From the NCBI GenBank assembly GCA_017470325.1, contig JAFUES010000079.1, forward strand, positions 1 to 9,275: a stretch of 9,275 nt of DNA, given 5' to 3'. This document shows positions 1 through 7,842 of this stretch, one piece after another. The DNA comes from Oscillospiraceae bacterium. GTDB taxonomy: Bacteria > Bacillota_A > Clostridia > Oscillospirales > Oscillospiraceae. How positions within the stretch are numbered: position 1 is the stretch's first letter; the number at the start of each line of letters is the position of its first letter. The notes under the pieces are model-generated. The model made no database searches. It worked only from the letters and a program-made list of their open reading frames with translations, and was not told the DNA's origin. A program made the translations under genes and the position numbers.

Positions 1-155
1 GCGGGGTTGGAGTTGACCAGCACAGTGGTGATCCCCTCCTGTCGCAGCACACGGCAGGCCTGGGCGCCCGCGTAGTCGAATTCCGCGGCCTGCCCGATAA
101 CGATGGGGCCGGAGCCGATGACCAGGACCTTGTGGATGCTCTTGTCTTTAGGCAT
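1..155 (-). CDS. carB: Carbamoyl-phosphate synthase large subunit, N-terminal fragment (cut by window edge)
   Basis: Only the first 51 codons are present; the gene runs off the left edge. The large subunit makes carbamoyl phosphate from bicarbonate, ATP and the ammonia passed on by CarA, and supplies ArgF and pyrimidine synthesis in the cytoplasm. The visible part carries the family's N-terminal signature: [17 protein letters not shown] at residues 14-30, then a cysteine-containing helix and LVNSNP at about residues 46-51, the start of the first ATP-grasp half. The ATG at 153-155 overlaps the carA stop (148-150) by 8 nt, and a GGGAGGGG ribosome binding site lies at 162-169 inside carA. Overlap and order indicate translational coupling with carA, giving the two subunits in matched amounts. 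Identity is certain within the visible part; integrity of the remaining roughly 1000 residues cannot be judged. Confidence 0.95.
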   Translation of the reverse strand, partial: MPKDKSIHKVLVIGSGPIVIGQAAEFDYAGAQACRVLRQEGITTVLVNSNP

Positions 156-1224
156 GGCCGTCCCCTCCCATCATAGCGATAAAGCGGTCAAACAGAAACT
201 CTGTGTCATGGGGGCCGCCGCAGGCCTCCGGATGGAACTGCACGGTAAAGCAGCTCTGGTCCGGGTAGTCCAGGCCCTCACAGCTCAAGTCATTTGCGTT
301 TACATAACTCAGTTTTGCTATGCCCTCCATGCTCTCGCTGACCACCGCGTAGCCGTGGTTCTGGCTGCTGATGTAGGTGCGGGGGCCGTCGAACAGACGC
401 ACCGGCTGGTTAGCGCCCCGGTGACCGTATTTGAGCTTCACGGTCTTGCCGCCCATGGCCAGAGCCGTCAGCTGATGGCCCAGACAGATGCCGAAGATGG
501 GGACCTTCCCCATGAGCTTGCGGATCTGCCGGATCTCATACACATTTTCCTCCGGGTCGCCGGGGCCGTTGGAGAGCATGACGCCATCCGGCGCCATGCT
601 CAGGATCGCCTCGGCACTGGTATCGTGGGGTACAGACTTGACCCGGCAGCCCCGTTTCTGCAGACAGCGGATGATGTTGCGCTTGGCGCCGTAGTCGATC
701 AGTACCACCTGGAAGCGCTCCTCTCCCTGGGCAGGGTACTCGGCGATCTCCTTGCTGCTGGCCTGGGCCACCACGCCCCGGACCTGATAGCTCCGGATCT
801 CCGCCAGATCCGCCGGCACCTGGGAGCAGATGCGGGCGTTCATCACACCCTCCTCCCGCAGAAGCCGGGTGATGGCACGGGTGTCTACCCCGCAGATTCC
901 GGGGATGCCCCGCTCCTTCAGGAATCGATCCAGTTCGTATTCACTTCGAAAATTGGAGGGAGCGTCGCACAGCTCCCGAACCACATAGCCCCGGGCATGG
1001 CAGTCCCCCTCAAAGTCCGGGGAGATGACCCCGTAGTTGCCGATGAGGGGGAAGGTCTGCAGAATGATCTGCCCGGCATAGCTGGGGTCGGTCAGGGTCT
1101 CCAGATAGCCCACCATCCCGGTGGTGAACACCAGCTCGCCGGTGCTGTCCCGGTTAGCGCCTATGCGCTGTCCCTCATAGACCTGACCGTTGCCCAATAC
1201 AAGGTATGCCTTTTCCATATCCAT
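148..1224 (-). CDS. carA: Carbamoyl-phosphate synthase small subunit (glutamine amidotransferase)
   Basis: The 358-residue product hydrolyses glutamine and channels ammonia to CarB for carbamoyl phosphate synthesis. Residues 1 to about 150 form the small-chain N-terminal domain (LVLGNG at 8-13, [12 protein letters not shown] at 109-120). A class I glutamine amidotransferase domain follows, with DYGAKRNI (177-184), [11 protein letters not shown] (217-227), the nucleophile Cys247 in [16 protein letters not shown] (286-294), and the catalytic His331 and Glu333 in QFHPEA. The triad is complete, so the subunit should be active. Length is at the short end of normal. The start at 1222-1224 shares one base with the argF stop (TAATG), and I see no good ribosome binding site, so translation is probably coupled to argF. 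A second ATG two codons later (1216-1218) could be used instead. Placement at the end of the arginine operon suggests carbamoyl phosphate dedicated to arginine synthesis. Confidence 0.97.
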   Translation of the reverse strand: MDMEKAYLVLGNGQVYEGQRIGANRDSTGELVFTTGMVGYLETLTDPSYAGQIILQTFPLIGNYGVISPDFEGDCHARGYVVRELCDAPSNFRSEYELDRFLKERGIPGICGVDTRAITRLLREEGVMNARICSQVPADLAEIRSYQVRGVVAQASSKEIAEYPAQGEERFQVVLIDYGAKRNIIRCLQKRGCRVKSVPHDTSAEAILSMAPDGVMLSNGPGDPEENVYEIRQIRKLMGKVPIFGICLGHQLTALAMGGKTVKLKYGHRGANQPVRLFDGPRTYISSQNHGYAVVSESMEGIAKLSYVNANDLSCEGLDYPDQSCFTVQFHPEACGGPHDTEFLFDRFIAMMGGDGHA

Positions 1225-2207
1225 TACAAGGTAGCTGCCATAACAGCCTTTATCGTGTGCATCCGGTTCTCAGCCTCGTCAAAGACGATGGACTGGGGTC
1301 CCTCAAACACCTCGTTGGTCACTTCCATGGCCTCCAGGCCGAATTTCTCATAGATTTCCAGACCGTTCTCCGTCTCCAGATCGTGGTAGGCGGGCAGGCA
1401 GTGCATGAAGCGGCACTGGGGCCCGGCGGCCTCCATCAGAGCAGTGTTCACCTGATAGGGCAACAGGTCGTGGATACGCTCCGCCCAAACCTCATCCGGC
1501 TCGCCCATGGACACCCAGATATCCGTGTAGATCACGTCAGCTCCCCGGACCGCTTTGACCGGGTCGATCTCAAATTCCAGCACCGCGCCGCTTTCCACGG
1601 CGATGGCCTTGCAGGTCTCGATCAGCGCAGCGTCCGGGAAATACTTCTCCGGCGCGCAGGCCACAAAGTGCAGACCCATCTTGGCGCAGCCCACCATCAG
1701 GGAGTTGCCCATGTTGTAGCGGGCGTCACCCATGTACACCAGCTTTTTCCCCTTCAGGGAACCGAAATGCTCCCGGATGGTCAGGAAGTCCGCCAGGATC
1801 TGGGTGGGATGAAATTCATTGGTCAGGCCGTTCCAGACGGGAACACCCGCGTATGCCGCCAAGGCCTCCACCCGTTCCTGGCCGAAGCCCCGGTACTCGA
1901 TACCGTCGAACATGCGGCCCAATACCCGGGCGGTGTCCGCGATGCTCTCCTTCTTGCCGATCTGGGAGGCCTTGGGGTCCAGATACACCGGGTGCATACC
2001 CAGGTCTGCCGCCGCCACCTCGAAGCTGCAGCGGGTGCGGGTGCTGGTCTTTTCGAAGATCAGTGCCACGTTTTTACCCTCGTGGAGCTTGTGGGGGATG
2101 CCGGCCTTTTTCTTGGCTTTCAACTCCGCTGCCAGGTCCAGCAGCCCCTGGATCTCCTCAGGCGTATAATCCAAAAGCTTTAAAAAGCTCCTGCCTTTCA
2201 AATCCAT
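1224..2207 (-). CDS. argF: Ornithine carbamoyltransferase
   Basis: The 327-residue enzyme transfers the carbamoyl group to ornithine to give citrulline. The carbamoyl-phosphate site is shown by STRTR at 55-59, SQIGKKES at 81-88 and HPTQ at 133-136. The ornithine side is shown by SMG at 233-235 in [11 protein letters not shown] and by HCLPA at 269-273, which contains the conserved active-site cysteine (Cys270). The sequence reads very much like the enterobacterial ArgI/ArgF and ArcB branch ([18 protein letters not shown] and an [15 protein letters not shown] end) rather than the shorter Bacillus ArgF. Naming it argF rests on the biosynthetic operon; on sequence alone a catabolic ArcB could not be excluded. 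The start at 2205-2207 is well set: an AGGAGG site at 2215-2220 sits 7 nt upstream and overlaps the argD stop, with a 12-bp gap between the genes. It shares one base with carA downstream. Confidence 0.96.
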   Translation of the reverse strand: MDLKGRSFLKLLDYTPEEIQGLLDLAAELKAKKKAGIPHKLHEGKNVALIFEKTSTRTRCSFEVAAADLGMHPVYLDPKASQIGKKESIADTARVLGRMFDGIEYRGFGQERVEALAAYAGVPVWNGLTNEFHPTQILADFLTIREHFGSLKGKKLVYMGDARYNMGNSLMVGCAKMGLHFVACAPEKYFPDAALIETCKAIAVESGAVLEFEIDPVKAVRGADVIYTDIWVSMGEPDEVWAERIHDLLPYQVNTALMEAAGPQCRFMHCLPAYHDLETENGLEIYEKFGLEAMEVTNEVFEGPQSIVFDEAENRMHTIKAVMAATL

Positions 2208-2219
2208 CTGTTCTCCTCC

Positions 2220-3383
2220 TCACTTACAGGCAGCCTTGATGACCTCGACCGCCTTCTGCAGCGTCTCCATGGGGATGTTCAGCGCCGGCAACAGCCGCAC
2301 CTTGTCCTTGGCCGTCAGGCACAGTACGCCATTTTCCAGGCAGGCCTTGACCACATCCCCTGCGGGTTTTACGGTCTTGATGCCGATCATCAGCCCCATA
2401 CCGCTGACGGACTCCACGCCTTCGGCCCCCTGCAGGGCTGAGAACACATAGTCGCCCTTCTCCTTGACCTGTGCCAGCAGCGCATCGTCGATGCGGCCCA
2501 GGATGCTCAGGGCCCCTGCACAGCTGACAGGGTTGCCGCCAAAGGTGGAGCCGTGGTCACCGAAGCCCAGCACCGACTGGGTCTTTTCCCCGAACAGGCA
2601 GGCGCCCAGGGGCAGGCCGCCGCCGATGCCCTTTGCCGTGGACACCAGATCCGGCTGCACACCATAGTTCATGTAGGCGTAGAGCTTGCCGGTGCGGCCG
2701 TTGCCGGTCTGCACCTCGTCCACGATCAGCAGGATATCCTCCGCCGCGCAGAAGTCCGCCACGCCCTTGACGAAATCCTTATCCAGGGCGATCACACCGC
2801 CCTCCCCCTGGATGCATTCGATCAACACCGCCGCGGCCTTGTTCTCCAGCGCCGCCGCCTTCACGGCTTCGACGTCATTGGCCGGGGCGTGGACGAAGCC
2901 CGGGGTCAGGGGCTGGAACAGCTCGTGATAGTGCTCCTGTCCGGTGGCCGCCAGGGTGGTGAGGGTACGGCCATGGAAGCTGTTCCAAAGGGTCACGATG
3001 GTGTAGTGGTCCGCGCCCTTCTTCTCGGCAGCGTACTTGCGGGCCGCCTTGATGGCGCACTCGTTGGCCTCCGCGCCGGAGTTGCAGAAGAACACCTTTT
3101 TCATACCTGTCTTCTCACACAGCATCTGCGCCAGCTTTGCGCAGGGCTCGGTATAGTACAGGTTGGACATATGCTGCAGCTTGCCCAGCTGCTCGATGAC
3201 GGCGGTCTTCCATTCCTCGTCGGCGGTGCCGAAGGCCGTCACGCCGATGCCGCTGCCCATGTCGATGTATTCTTTGCCCGTCTCATCCAGCACCACGGAG
3301 CCCTTGCCGGACACCAACTGCACCGGGAAGCGGGCGTAGGTATTGGCTACATATTCCTTATCGATGGCTTTGATATCAGTCAT
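2220..3383 (-). CDS. argD: Acetylornithine aminotransferase (class III, PLP-dependent)
   Basis: The 387-residue enzyme converts N-acetylglutamate semialdehyde to N-acetylornithine with glutamate as amino donor. Class III aminotransferase landmarks appear in order: NSGAEANE at 101-108 (phosphate binding), FHGRT at 136-140, DEVQTGNGRTG at 222-232, and the Schiff-base lysine Lys251 in STAKGIGGGLPLG, followed by GSTFGGNP at 278-285. Length is normal for ArgD. The start at 3381-3383 overlaps the end of argB by 8 nt (ATGACTGA). A GGAGG site at 3393-3397 lies 9 nt upstream inside argB, supporting this start. The class also includes succinyldiaminopimelate and succinylornithine aminotransferases, and ArgD enzymes can be bifunctional in lysine synthesis. 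The operon makes acetylornithine the main substrate. Confidence 0.96.
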   Translation of the reverse strand: MTDIKAIDKEYVANTYARFPVQLVSGKGSVVLDETGKEYIDMGSGIGVTAFGTADEEWKTAVIEQLGKLQHMSNLYYTEPCAKLAQMLCEKTGMKKVFFCNSGAEANECAIKAARKYAAEKKGADHYTIVTLWNSFHGRTLTTLAATGQEHYHELFQPLTPGFVHAPANDVEAVKAAALENKAAAVLIECIQGEGGVIALDKDFVKGVADFCAAEDILLIVDEVQTGNGRTGKLYAYMNYGVQPDLVSTAKGIGGGLPLGACLFGEKTQSVLGFGDHGSTFGGNPVSCAGALSILGRIDDALLAQVKEKGDYVFSALQGAEGVESVSGMGLMIGIKTVKPAGDVVKACLENGVLCLTAKDKVRLLPALNIPMETLQKAVEVIKAACK

Positions 3384-4260
3384 GGTATTCTTCCTCCCCT
3401 TTAATGACCATGGTGCCCGCGCCTTCGTTGGTCAGGATCTCCATCAGAATGGAGTGGGGCACACGGCCGTCCATAATGATCGCGCTGCCCACGCCCCGGT
3501 GGATAGCGTCGATGCAGCACTCCACCTTGGGGATCATGCCCCCGGCGATCACGTTCTGCTCAAACAGCTCCACCGCCTGCTGGATGGTCAGCTGTGGGAT
3601 CAGAGTGGACGGATCGTCTTTGTCCATCAGGACACCGGCGATATCCGTCATCATGATCAGCCTCTCTGCCCCCAGTGCCCCGGCGATGTAAGCCGCGGCG
3701 GTGTCTCCGTTGATGTTGTAGGTGTTGCCCTCACTGTCACAGCCCAGGGTGGACACCACCGGGATGTAACCCTTCTCCAGCAGATCCATCACCGGCTCGA
3801 TGTTCACGCCGGTGATACTTCCCACATAGCCCAGCTGCTTGTCTCTCATTTTGGCCTGGATCAGCCGTCCGTCCATACCGGAGATGCCCATGGCCTTGCC
3901 GCCCTTGACCTCCAGCAGATTGACCAGGGTCTTGTTGACCTTGCCGGCCAGCACCATCTGCACGATGTCCACGGTCTCCTTGTCGGTGACCCGCAGGCCG
4001 TCCACGAATTCCGGCTTCTTGCCCAGTCTGGTCATCAGATCGCTGATCTCCGGCCCACCGCCGTGGACCAACACCACCTTGACGCCCACCAGCCACAGAA
4101 GGACGATATCCTCCATCACCTGCTGGCGCAGCTGGTCGCTGACCATTGCGTTGCCGCCATACTTGATCACCACGATGCGGCCGTTATACCGCTGGATATA
4201 GGGCAATGCCTCGGTGAGCACCTGGGCCCGCTGGGCATTGGAAAACTGCAATGCGTCCAT
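3376..4260 (-). CDS. argB: N-acetylglutamate kinase, probably arginine-sensitive type
   Basis: The 294-residue amino-acid kinase phosphorylates N-acetylglutamate, the usual control point of the acetyl-recycling pathway. Landmarks are KYGGNAM at 33-39 (catalytic Lys33), HGGGP at 66-70 (substrate loop), the NING loop at 182-185 with Asp186, and GGMIPK at 240-245 with Lys245. About 27 residues precede the kinase core and look like an amphipathic helix ending in EALPYIQRYNG. The C-terminus carries ILTNEGAGTMV (275-285). Both features are typical of the hexameric NAGKs inhibited by arginine and are absent from the short E. coli enzyme, so feedback inhibition is a reasonable inference. The start at 4258-4260 follows the argJ stop by 11 nt, with a GAGGG site at 4267-4271 6 nt upstream. 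The end overlaps argD. Confidence 0.97.
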   Translation of the reverse strand: MDALQFSNAQRAQVLTEALPYIQRYNGRIVVIKYGGNAMVSDQLRQQVMEDIVLLWLVGVKVVLVHGGGPEISDLMTRLGKKPEFVDGLRVTDKETVDIVQMVLAGKVNKTLVNLLEVKGGKAMGISGMDGRLIQAKMRDKQLGYVGSITGVNIEPVMDLLEKGYIPVVSTLGCDSEGNTYNINGDTAAAYIAGALGAERLIMMTDIAGVLMDKDDPSTLIPQLTIQQAVELFEQNVIAGGMIPKVECCIDAIHRGVGSAIIMDGRVPHSILMEILTNEGAGTMVIKGEEEYHD

Positions 4261-4271
4261 AATTGTCCCTC

Positions 4272-5486
4272 TCAGGTCCTGTAGTCTCCGTTGATCCGAA
4301 CATACTCATAGCTCAGATCGCAGCCCCAGGCGGTGGCGTGGCCGCTGCCGTCACCCAGGCTGATCAGGATATCGATCTCCTCCTCATGCAGGACCTGGGA
4401 AGCCAGCTCCTCGGAGAAGGGCACGCCGGCACCGTTGCGGCAGACCTCCACATCGCCTGCGGCGGAGTGGAAGCTGACGCCTACCTTGTCCACATCCACG
4501 TCCGCACCGCTGTAGCCGATGGCGCAGAGTACGCGGCCCCAGTTGGCGTCTTCGCCGAACATGGCCGCCTTGGTCAGGCTGGAGCAGACCACGCTTTTGG
4601 CCACGGTCTTGGCTGTCGCCTCATCCTTGGCGCCGGTGACCGCGCATTCCAACAGCTTGGTAGCGCCCTCGCCGTCGGCGGCGATGGAGCGGCACAGGTG
4701 GATGTTGATGGTGTTGAGTGCCTTCATGAAGATGCTGAAGTCTTCGCCCTCCTCGGTGATCTCGGCATTTCCGGCCAAGCCGTTTGCCAGGATGCACACC
4801 ATGTCGTTGGTAGAGGTGTCCCCGTCAACACTGATCATGTTGAAGGTGTTCTGGATGTCACCCTTCAGGGCCTTGTCCAGCATAGCCGGGGCGATGGCCG
4901 CATCGGTGGTCAGGAAGACCAGCATGGTGGCCATATTGGGATGAATCATGCCGCTGCCCTTGGCAATGCCGCCCAAATGACAGGTCTTGCCGCCCAGGGA
5001 AAACTCCACGGCGATCTCCTTTTGCTTGGTGTCGGTGGTCATAATGGCCTCGCAGGCGTCAGCGCTGCCGGTCTCCGACAGTGCAGCCTTCAAAGTCTCC
5101 ATGCCCGCCGCAATGGGCGCGATGTCCAGGGGCTGGCCGATGACGCCGGTGGAAGCCACCACCACGTCCTGGGCCTGAATGCCCAAGACCTGGGCCGTCA
5201 GAGCACTCATCTGTTCGGCGATCACAATGCCGTTGGCGTTGCAGGTGTTGGCGTTGCCGCTGTTGCAGATCACCGCCTGCGCCACGCCGTCGCTGATGTG
5301 CTGCCTGGTCACAGTCAGCGGCGCGCCCTTGACCAGATTGGTGGTATATACCGCTGCGGCGCTGGCCGGGACACTGCTGTAAATCAGCGCCAGATCCTTT
5401 TTGGTACGGCTGGCCCGGATCCCGCAATGGACGCCGGAGGCCTGAAATCCCTTTGCGGCGCACACGCCGCCGGAAATAATCTTCAT
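4272..5486 (-). CDS. argJ: Glutamate N-acetyltransferase (ornithine acetyltransferase), autoprocessed
   Basis: The 404-residue Ntn-type enzyme transfers acetyl from N-acetylornithine to glutamate, releasing ornithine and regenerating N-acetylglutamate. The precursor should cut itself between Ala186 and Thr187 in HPNMATML, giving alpha and beta chains with Thr187 as nucleophile. The oxyanion-hole motif STGVIG is at 112-117, and the C-terminus ends in INGDYRT, the usual substrate-binding tail. Some family members are bifunctional and also use acetyl-CoA (the ArgA reaction); sequence reading alone cannot decide this. With ArgJ in the operon, no separate acetylornithine deacetylase is needed, and neither argA nor argE is seen here. 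The start at 5484-5486 has an AGGAG site at 5496-5500, 9 nt upstream, and follows argC after an 18-bp gap. argB follows after 11 bp. Confidence 0.97.
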   Translation of the reverse strand: MKIISGGVCAAKGFQASGVHCGIRASRTKKDLALIYSSVPASAAAVYTTNLVKGAPLTVTRQHISDGVAQAVICNSGNANTCNANGIVIAEQMSALTAQVLGIQAQDVVVASTGVIGQPLDIAPIAAGMETLKAALSETGSADACEAIMTTDTKQKEIAVEFSLGGKTCHLGGIAKGSGMIHPNMATMLVFLTTDAAIAPAMLDKALKGDIQNTFNMISVDGDTSTNDMVCILANGLAGNAEITEEGEDFSIFMKALNTINIHLCRSIAADGEGATKLLECAVTGAKDEATAKTVAKSVVCSSLTKAAMFGEDANWGRVLCAIGYSGADVDVDKVGVSFHSAAGDVEVCRNGAGVPFSEELASQVLHEEEIDILISLGDGSGHATAWGCDLSYEYVRINGDYRT

Positions 5487-5504
5487 ATGTGTGTTCTCCT
5501 TGGA

Positions 5505-6419
5505 TCAAAGTACCAGGCCGGTGGTCTCATCCAGGCCCAGTAGGATATTCATGTTTTGGATGGCGGCGCCCGAAGCGCCCTTGCCCAGGTTGTCAAAGCG
5601 GGAGATCAGCAGGATCCGCTCTGCGTTGCCCGCCACAGTGATCTCCATACTGTCTTTGCCGGAAAGGGTGTTTCCGGCGATCATACCCTCGGTATAGGGC
5701 ACATAGCGGACAATGGGGCCGTGGTAGCAGTCCTGATACAGCTGGATGATATCCTGCACGGTCCCCTTCAGGTCCTTCTGAAACAGGGGCACGGTCACTG
5801 CCATGCCGCTGTAGTAATCGGCAACGATGGGACAGAATACCGGCGCTGTCTCCAGGCCGCTGATCTTTACCATCTCCTTCAGGTGCTTGTGCTCCTGGGT
5901 CAGTCCATACTGGCGGGGCGCATCCAATTCCGGGTCTCTCCCCTCGCCCTCGTAGTCGGCGATCATGCCCTTGCCGCCGCCGGAATAGCCGGTGACGGAG
6001 AAGCAGGTCAGTGCCGTATCCGGCGCAATCAGGCTCTCGTGTACCAGAGGCTCCACCAGGGAGATGAAGCCGCTGGCGTGGCAGCCGGGGTTGGCCACCC
6101 GCTTGCTGCCCGCGATCTTCTCCCGCAGACCGTGCAGCTCGGCAAAACCATAGGTCCAGCCCTCCGCTGTGCGGTGGGCGGTAGATGTGTCGATCACGGC
6201 GGTACTGCCATGGACCAGGGAAGCCGCCTCCACAGAGGCCGCGTCCGGTAGGCAGAAAAACGCGATATCCGCCGCGTTGATGGCCTCTTCCCGGGCTTTC
6301 GGATCCTTGCGCAGTTCAGAGGGGATCCCGATCAGCTCGATATCCGCCCGGTTCTCCAGGCGCTCCACGATCCTTAGGCCGGTGGTCCCGGCGCTGCCGT
6401 CGATAAAGATCTTAGTCAT
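5505..6419 (-). CDS. argC: N-acetyl-gamma-glutamyl-phosphate reductase, short (uncommon) form
   Basis: The 304-residue enzyme reduces N-acetylglutamyl phosphate to the semialdehyde with NADPH. The N-terminus KIFIDGSAGTTG (3-14) is the nucleotide-binding loop. The catalytic cysteine is Cys113 in NPGCHASGF, with SVTGYSGGGK at 141-150, a likely catalytic His177 in LTQEHKHLKEM, and DNLGKGASGAAIQNMN at 276-291. Length (about 300 rather than about 345) and the IDGSAGTTG start match the uncommon form of AGPR, the family behind TIGR01851, rather than the common ArgC with a GASGYTG-type start. Function is clear from the motifs and from sitting between argH and argJ. The start at 6417-6419 overlaps the argH stop by 8 nt (ATGACTAA). 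The ribosome binding site is weak (AAGGAC at 6431-6436, 10 nt upstream), so coupling to argH is likely. Confidence 0.95.
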   Translation of the reverse strand: MTKIFIDGSAGTTGLRIVERLENRADIELIGIPSELRKDPKAREEAINAADIAFFCLPDAASVEAASLVHGSTAVIDTSTAHRTAEGWTYGFAELHGLREKIAGSKRVANPGCHASGFISLVEPLVHESLIAPDTALTCFSVTGYSGGGKGMIADYEGEGRDPELDAPRQYGLTQEHKHLKEMVKISGLETAPVFCPIVADYYSGMAVTVPLFQKDLKGTVQDIIQLYQDCYHGPIVRYVPYTEGMIAGNTLSGKDSMEITVAGNAERILLISRFDNLGKGASGAAIQNMNILLGLDETTGLVL

Positions 6420-7791
6420 GTTCCAGTACCGTCCTTACGTATGTGATCTGCTTTTCCACGGAGGCCTCCGAGGTGCCGCCCTCGGAGATCCGCTTTTCCA
6501 CACAGGTTTTCAAATCGATCTCTTTGTACAGGTCTTCGTCAAACATAGGGCTGAACTCCCTGTACGTTTCCAGCGGCAGGGTCTCCAGCACCTGGCCCTC
6601 CGCCATGCAGCGGGCCACGATCTGGCCGGAGACCTTGTAGGCGCTGCGGAAGGGCAGCCCCTTGCGCACCAGGTAGTCTGCCAGGTCGGTGGCGTTGATG
6701 AAGCCGGTCTGGGCGGCCCGGAGCATATTGTCCGTGCGCACCCGCATGGTGGCGATCATGGGGGCGAAGACCTTCAGGCACATCTTCACCGTGTCACAGG
6801 CATCAAACACGCCCTCCTTGTCCTCCTGCATGTCCTTGTTGTAGGCCAGCGGCAGGCCCTTGAGGGTGGTAAGCAGGCCCATCAGGTCCCCATAGACCCG
6901 TCCTGTTTTACCCCGGACCAGCTCAGCCATATCCGCGTTTCGCTTCTGCGGCATGATGGAGGAGCCGGTGGTGTAAGCGTCGGACATCTCGATGAATTTG
7001 AACTCCCAGCTGGCCCAGAGGATCAGCTCCTCCGCCAGGCGGGACAGGTGCATCATCTCGATGGAGAGGGTGCTGAGCAGTTCCACGGCGAAGTCCCGGT
7101 CCGACACGCCGTCCATGCTGTTGAGGCTGATGCTGTCAAAGCCCAACAGCTCCGCCTCCATATACCGGTCTGTGTCGTAGGTGGTGCCCGCCAGGGCACA
7201 GCAGCCGATGGGAGAGACGTTCATGCGCTTTTTACAGTCGGCAAGCCGGTCCAGATCCCGCAGCAGCATCATGGCATAGGCCATCAGATAGTGACCGAAG
7301 CTCACCGGCTGGGCCCGCTGCAGATGGGTGTAGCCGGGCATGATGCTGGCCTTGTGCGCCTCCGCCACATCGGTGAGGGCAGCAGTCAGCGCCTTGGTCA
7401 GCCCGCTGATCTCCGCGATCTCCTCTTTGAGATACATCCGCAGGTCCAGGGCTACCTGGTCATTGCGGCTTCGGGCCGTATGCAGCTTTTTGCCCGTGTC
7501 ACCGATGCGCTTGGTCAATTCCTGCTCCACGAACATATGGATATCCTCGCACTGCAGGTCGAAGACCAGCGCACCGGATTCCAGATCCTCCAGAATGCCC
7601 GCAAGGCCGTCGGTCAGACAGTCCCGCTCCGCCTCGCTGATGATGCCCCGGGCCGCCAGCATAGCGGTGTGGGCCATGCTGCCCTGGATATCCTGGCGGT
7701 ACATCCGCTTGTCGAAGCGGATGGAGGAATTGAAATCATCGGCCACAGGATCGGTTATGCCGGCGGTAACGCCGGCCCAAAGTTTCGGCAT
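6412..7791 (-). CDS. argH: Argininosuccinate lyase
   Basis: The 459-residue enzyme of the fumarase/aspartase superfamily splits argininosuccinate into arginine and fumarate, the last step of the pathway. Motifs include TARSRNDQV at 105-113, GYTHLQRAQP at 153-162 with the conserved His156, and the superfamily signature GSSIMPQKRN at 276-285 on the mobile loop that carries the catalytic serine. Length is normal. The reading frame is open further upstream to an ATG at 7855-7857, but I chose 7789-7791: the protein then begins MPKLWAG as the family does, and a GAGGAG site at 7798-7803 lies 6 nt away. The extra 22 residues would be translated from the hairpin-containing gap. It is separated from argG by 99 bp and overlaps argC by 8 nt. 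Confidence 0.97.
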   Translation of the reverse strand: MPKLWAGVTAGITDPVADDFNSSIRFDKRMYRQDIQGSMAHTAMLAARGIISEAERDCLTDGLAGILEDLESGALVFDLQCEDIHMFVEQELTKRIGDTGKKLHTARSRNDQVALDLRMYLKEEIAEISGLTKALTAALTDVAEAHKASIMPGYTHLQRAQPVSFGHYLMAYAMMLLRDLDRLADCKKRMNVSPIGCCALAGTTYDTDRYMEAELLGFDSISLNSMDGVSDRDFAVELLSTLSIEMMHLSRLAEELILWASWEFKFIEMSDAYTTGSSIMPQKRNADMAELVRGKTGRVYGDLMGLLTTLKGLPLAYNKDMQEDKEGVFDACDTVKMCLKVFAPMIATMRVRTDNMLRAAQTGFINATDLADYLVRKGLPFRSAYKVSGQIVARCMAEGQVLETLPLETYREFSPMFDEDLYKEIDLKTCVEKRISEGGTSEASVEKQITYVRTVLEHD

Positions 7792-7797
7792 GTCGTT

Positions 7798-7803
7798 CTC
7801 CTC
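7798..7803 (-). promoter_or_regulatory. Ribosome binding site that fixes the argH start
   Basis: GAGGAG on the minus strand, 6 nt upstream of the ATG at 7789-7791. It supports the MPKLWAG start over the in-frame ATG 66 bp upstream at 7855-7857, which begins inside the loop region of the large hairpin and has no comparable site. Confidence 0.85.
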
Positions 7804-7810
7804 TTGATGC

Positions 7811-7825
7811 AGGGGCTGAGCCCCT
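7811..7825 (-). promoter_or_regulatory. Small GC-rich hairpin before the argH ribosome binding site
   Basis: AGGGGC (7811-7816) and GCCCCT (7820-7825) form a 6-bp stem with a 3-nt loop, ending 7 nt upstream of the argH ribosome binding site. It could form the 5' end of a processed argH message or simply be chance in GC-rich DNA. It is weaker evidence than the larger stem beside it. Confidence 0.4.
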
Positions 7826-7842
7826 TGCCTATGTTTGCACAA

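Noticed and set aside
1216..1224. Second ATG (1216-1218) as the true carA start
   Set aside because: Neither ATG has a clear ribosome binding site. The first forms the TAATG coupling junction with argF, so it was kept, though the second cannot be excluded.
4263..5543. 426-codon plus-strand frame opposite argJ, and similar long plus-strand frames at 103-1353, 1206-2183, 2553-3404 and 3343-4284
   Set aside because: All lie opposite real arginine genes, have His/Val/Gln-rich low-information products, and lack convincing start signals.
5749..5761. 13-nt sequence atatcctgcacgg in argC identical to 7842-7854 in the argG-argH hairpin
   Set aside because: One match of this length is about what chance gives in a 9-kb window, and the argC copy encodes ordinary protein with no paired second arm nearby.
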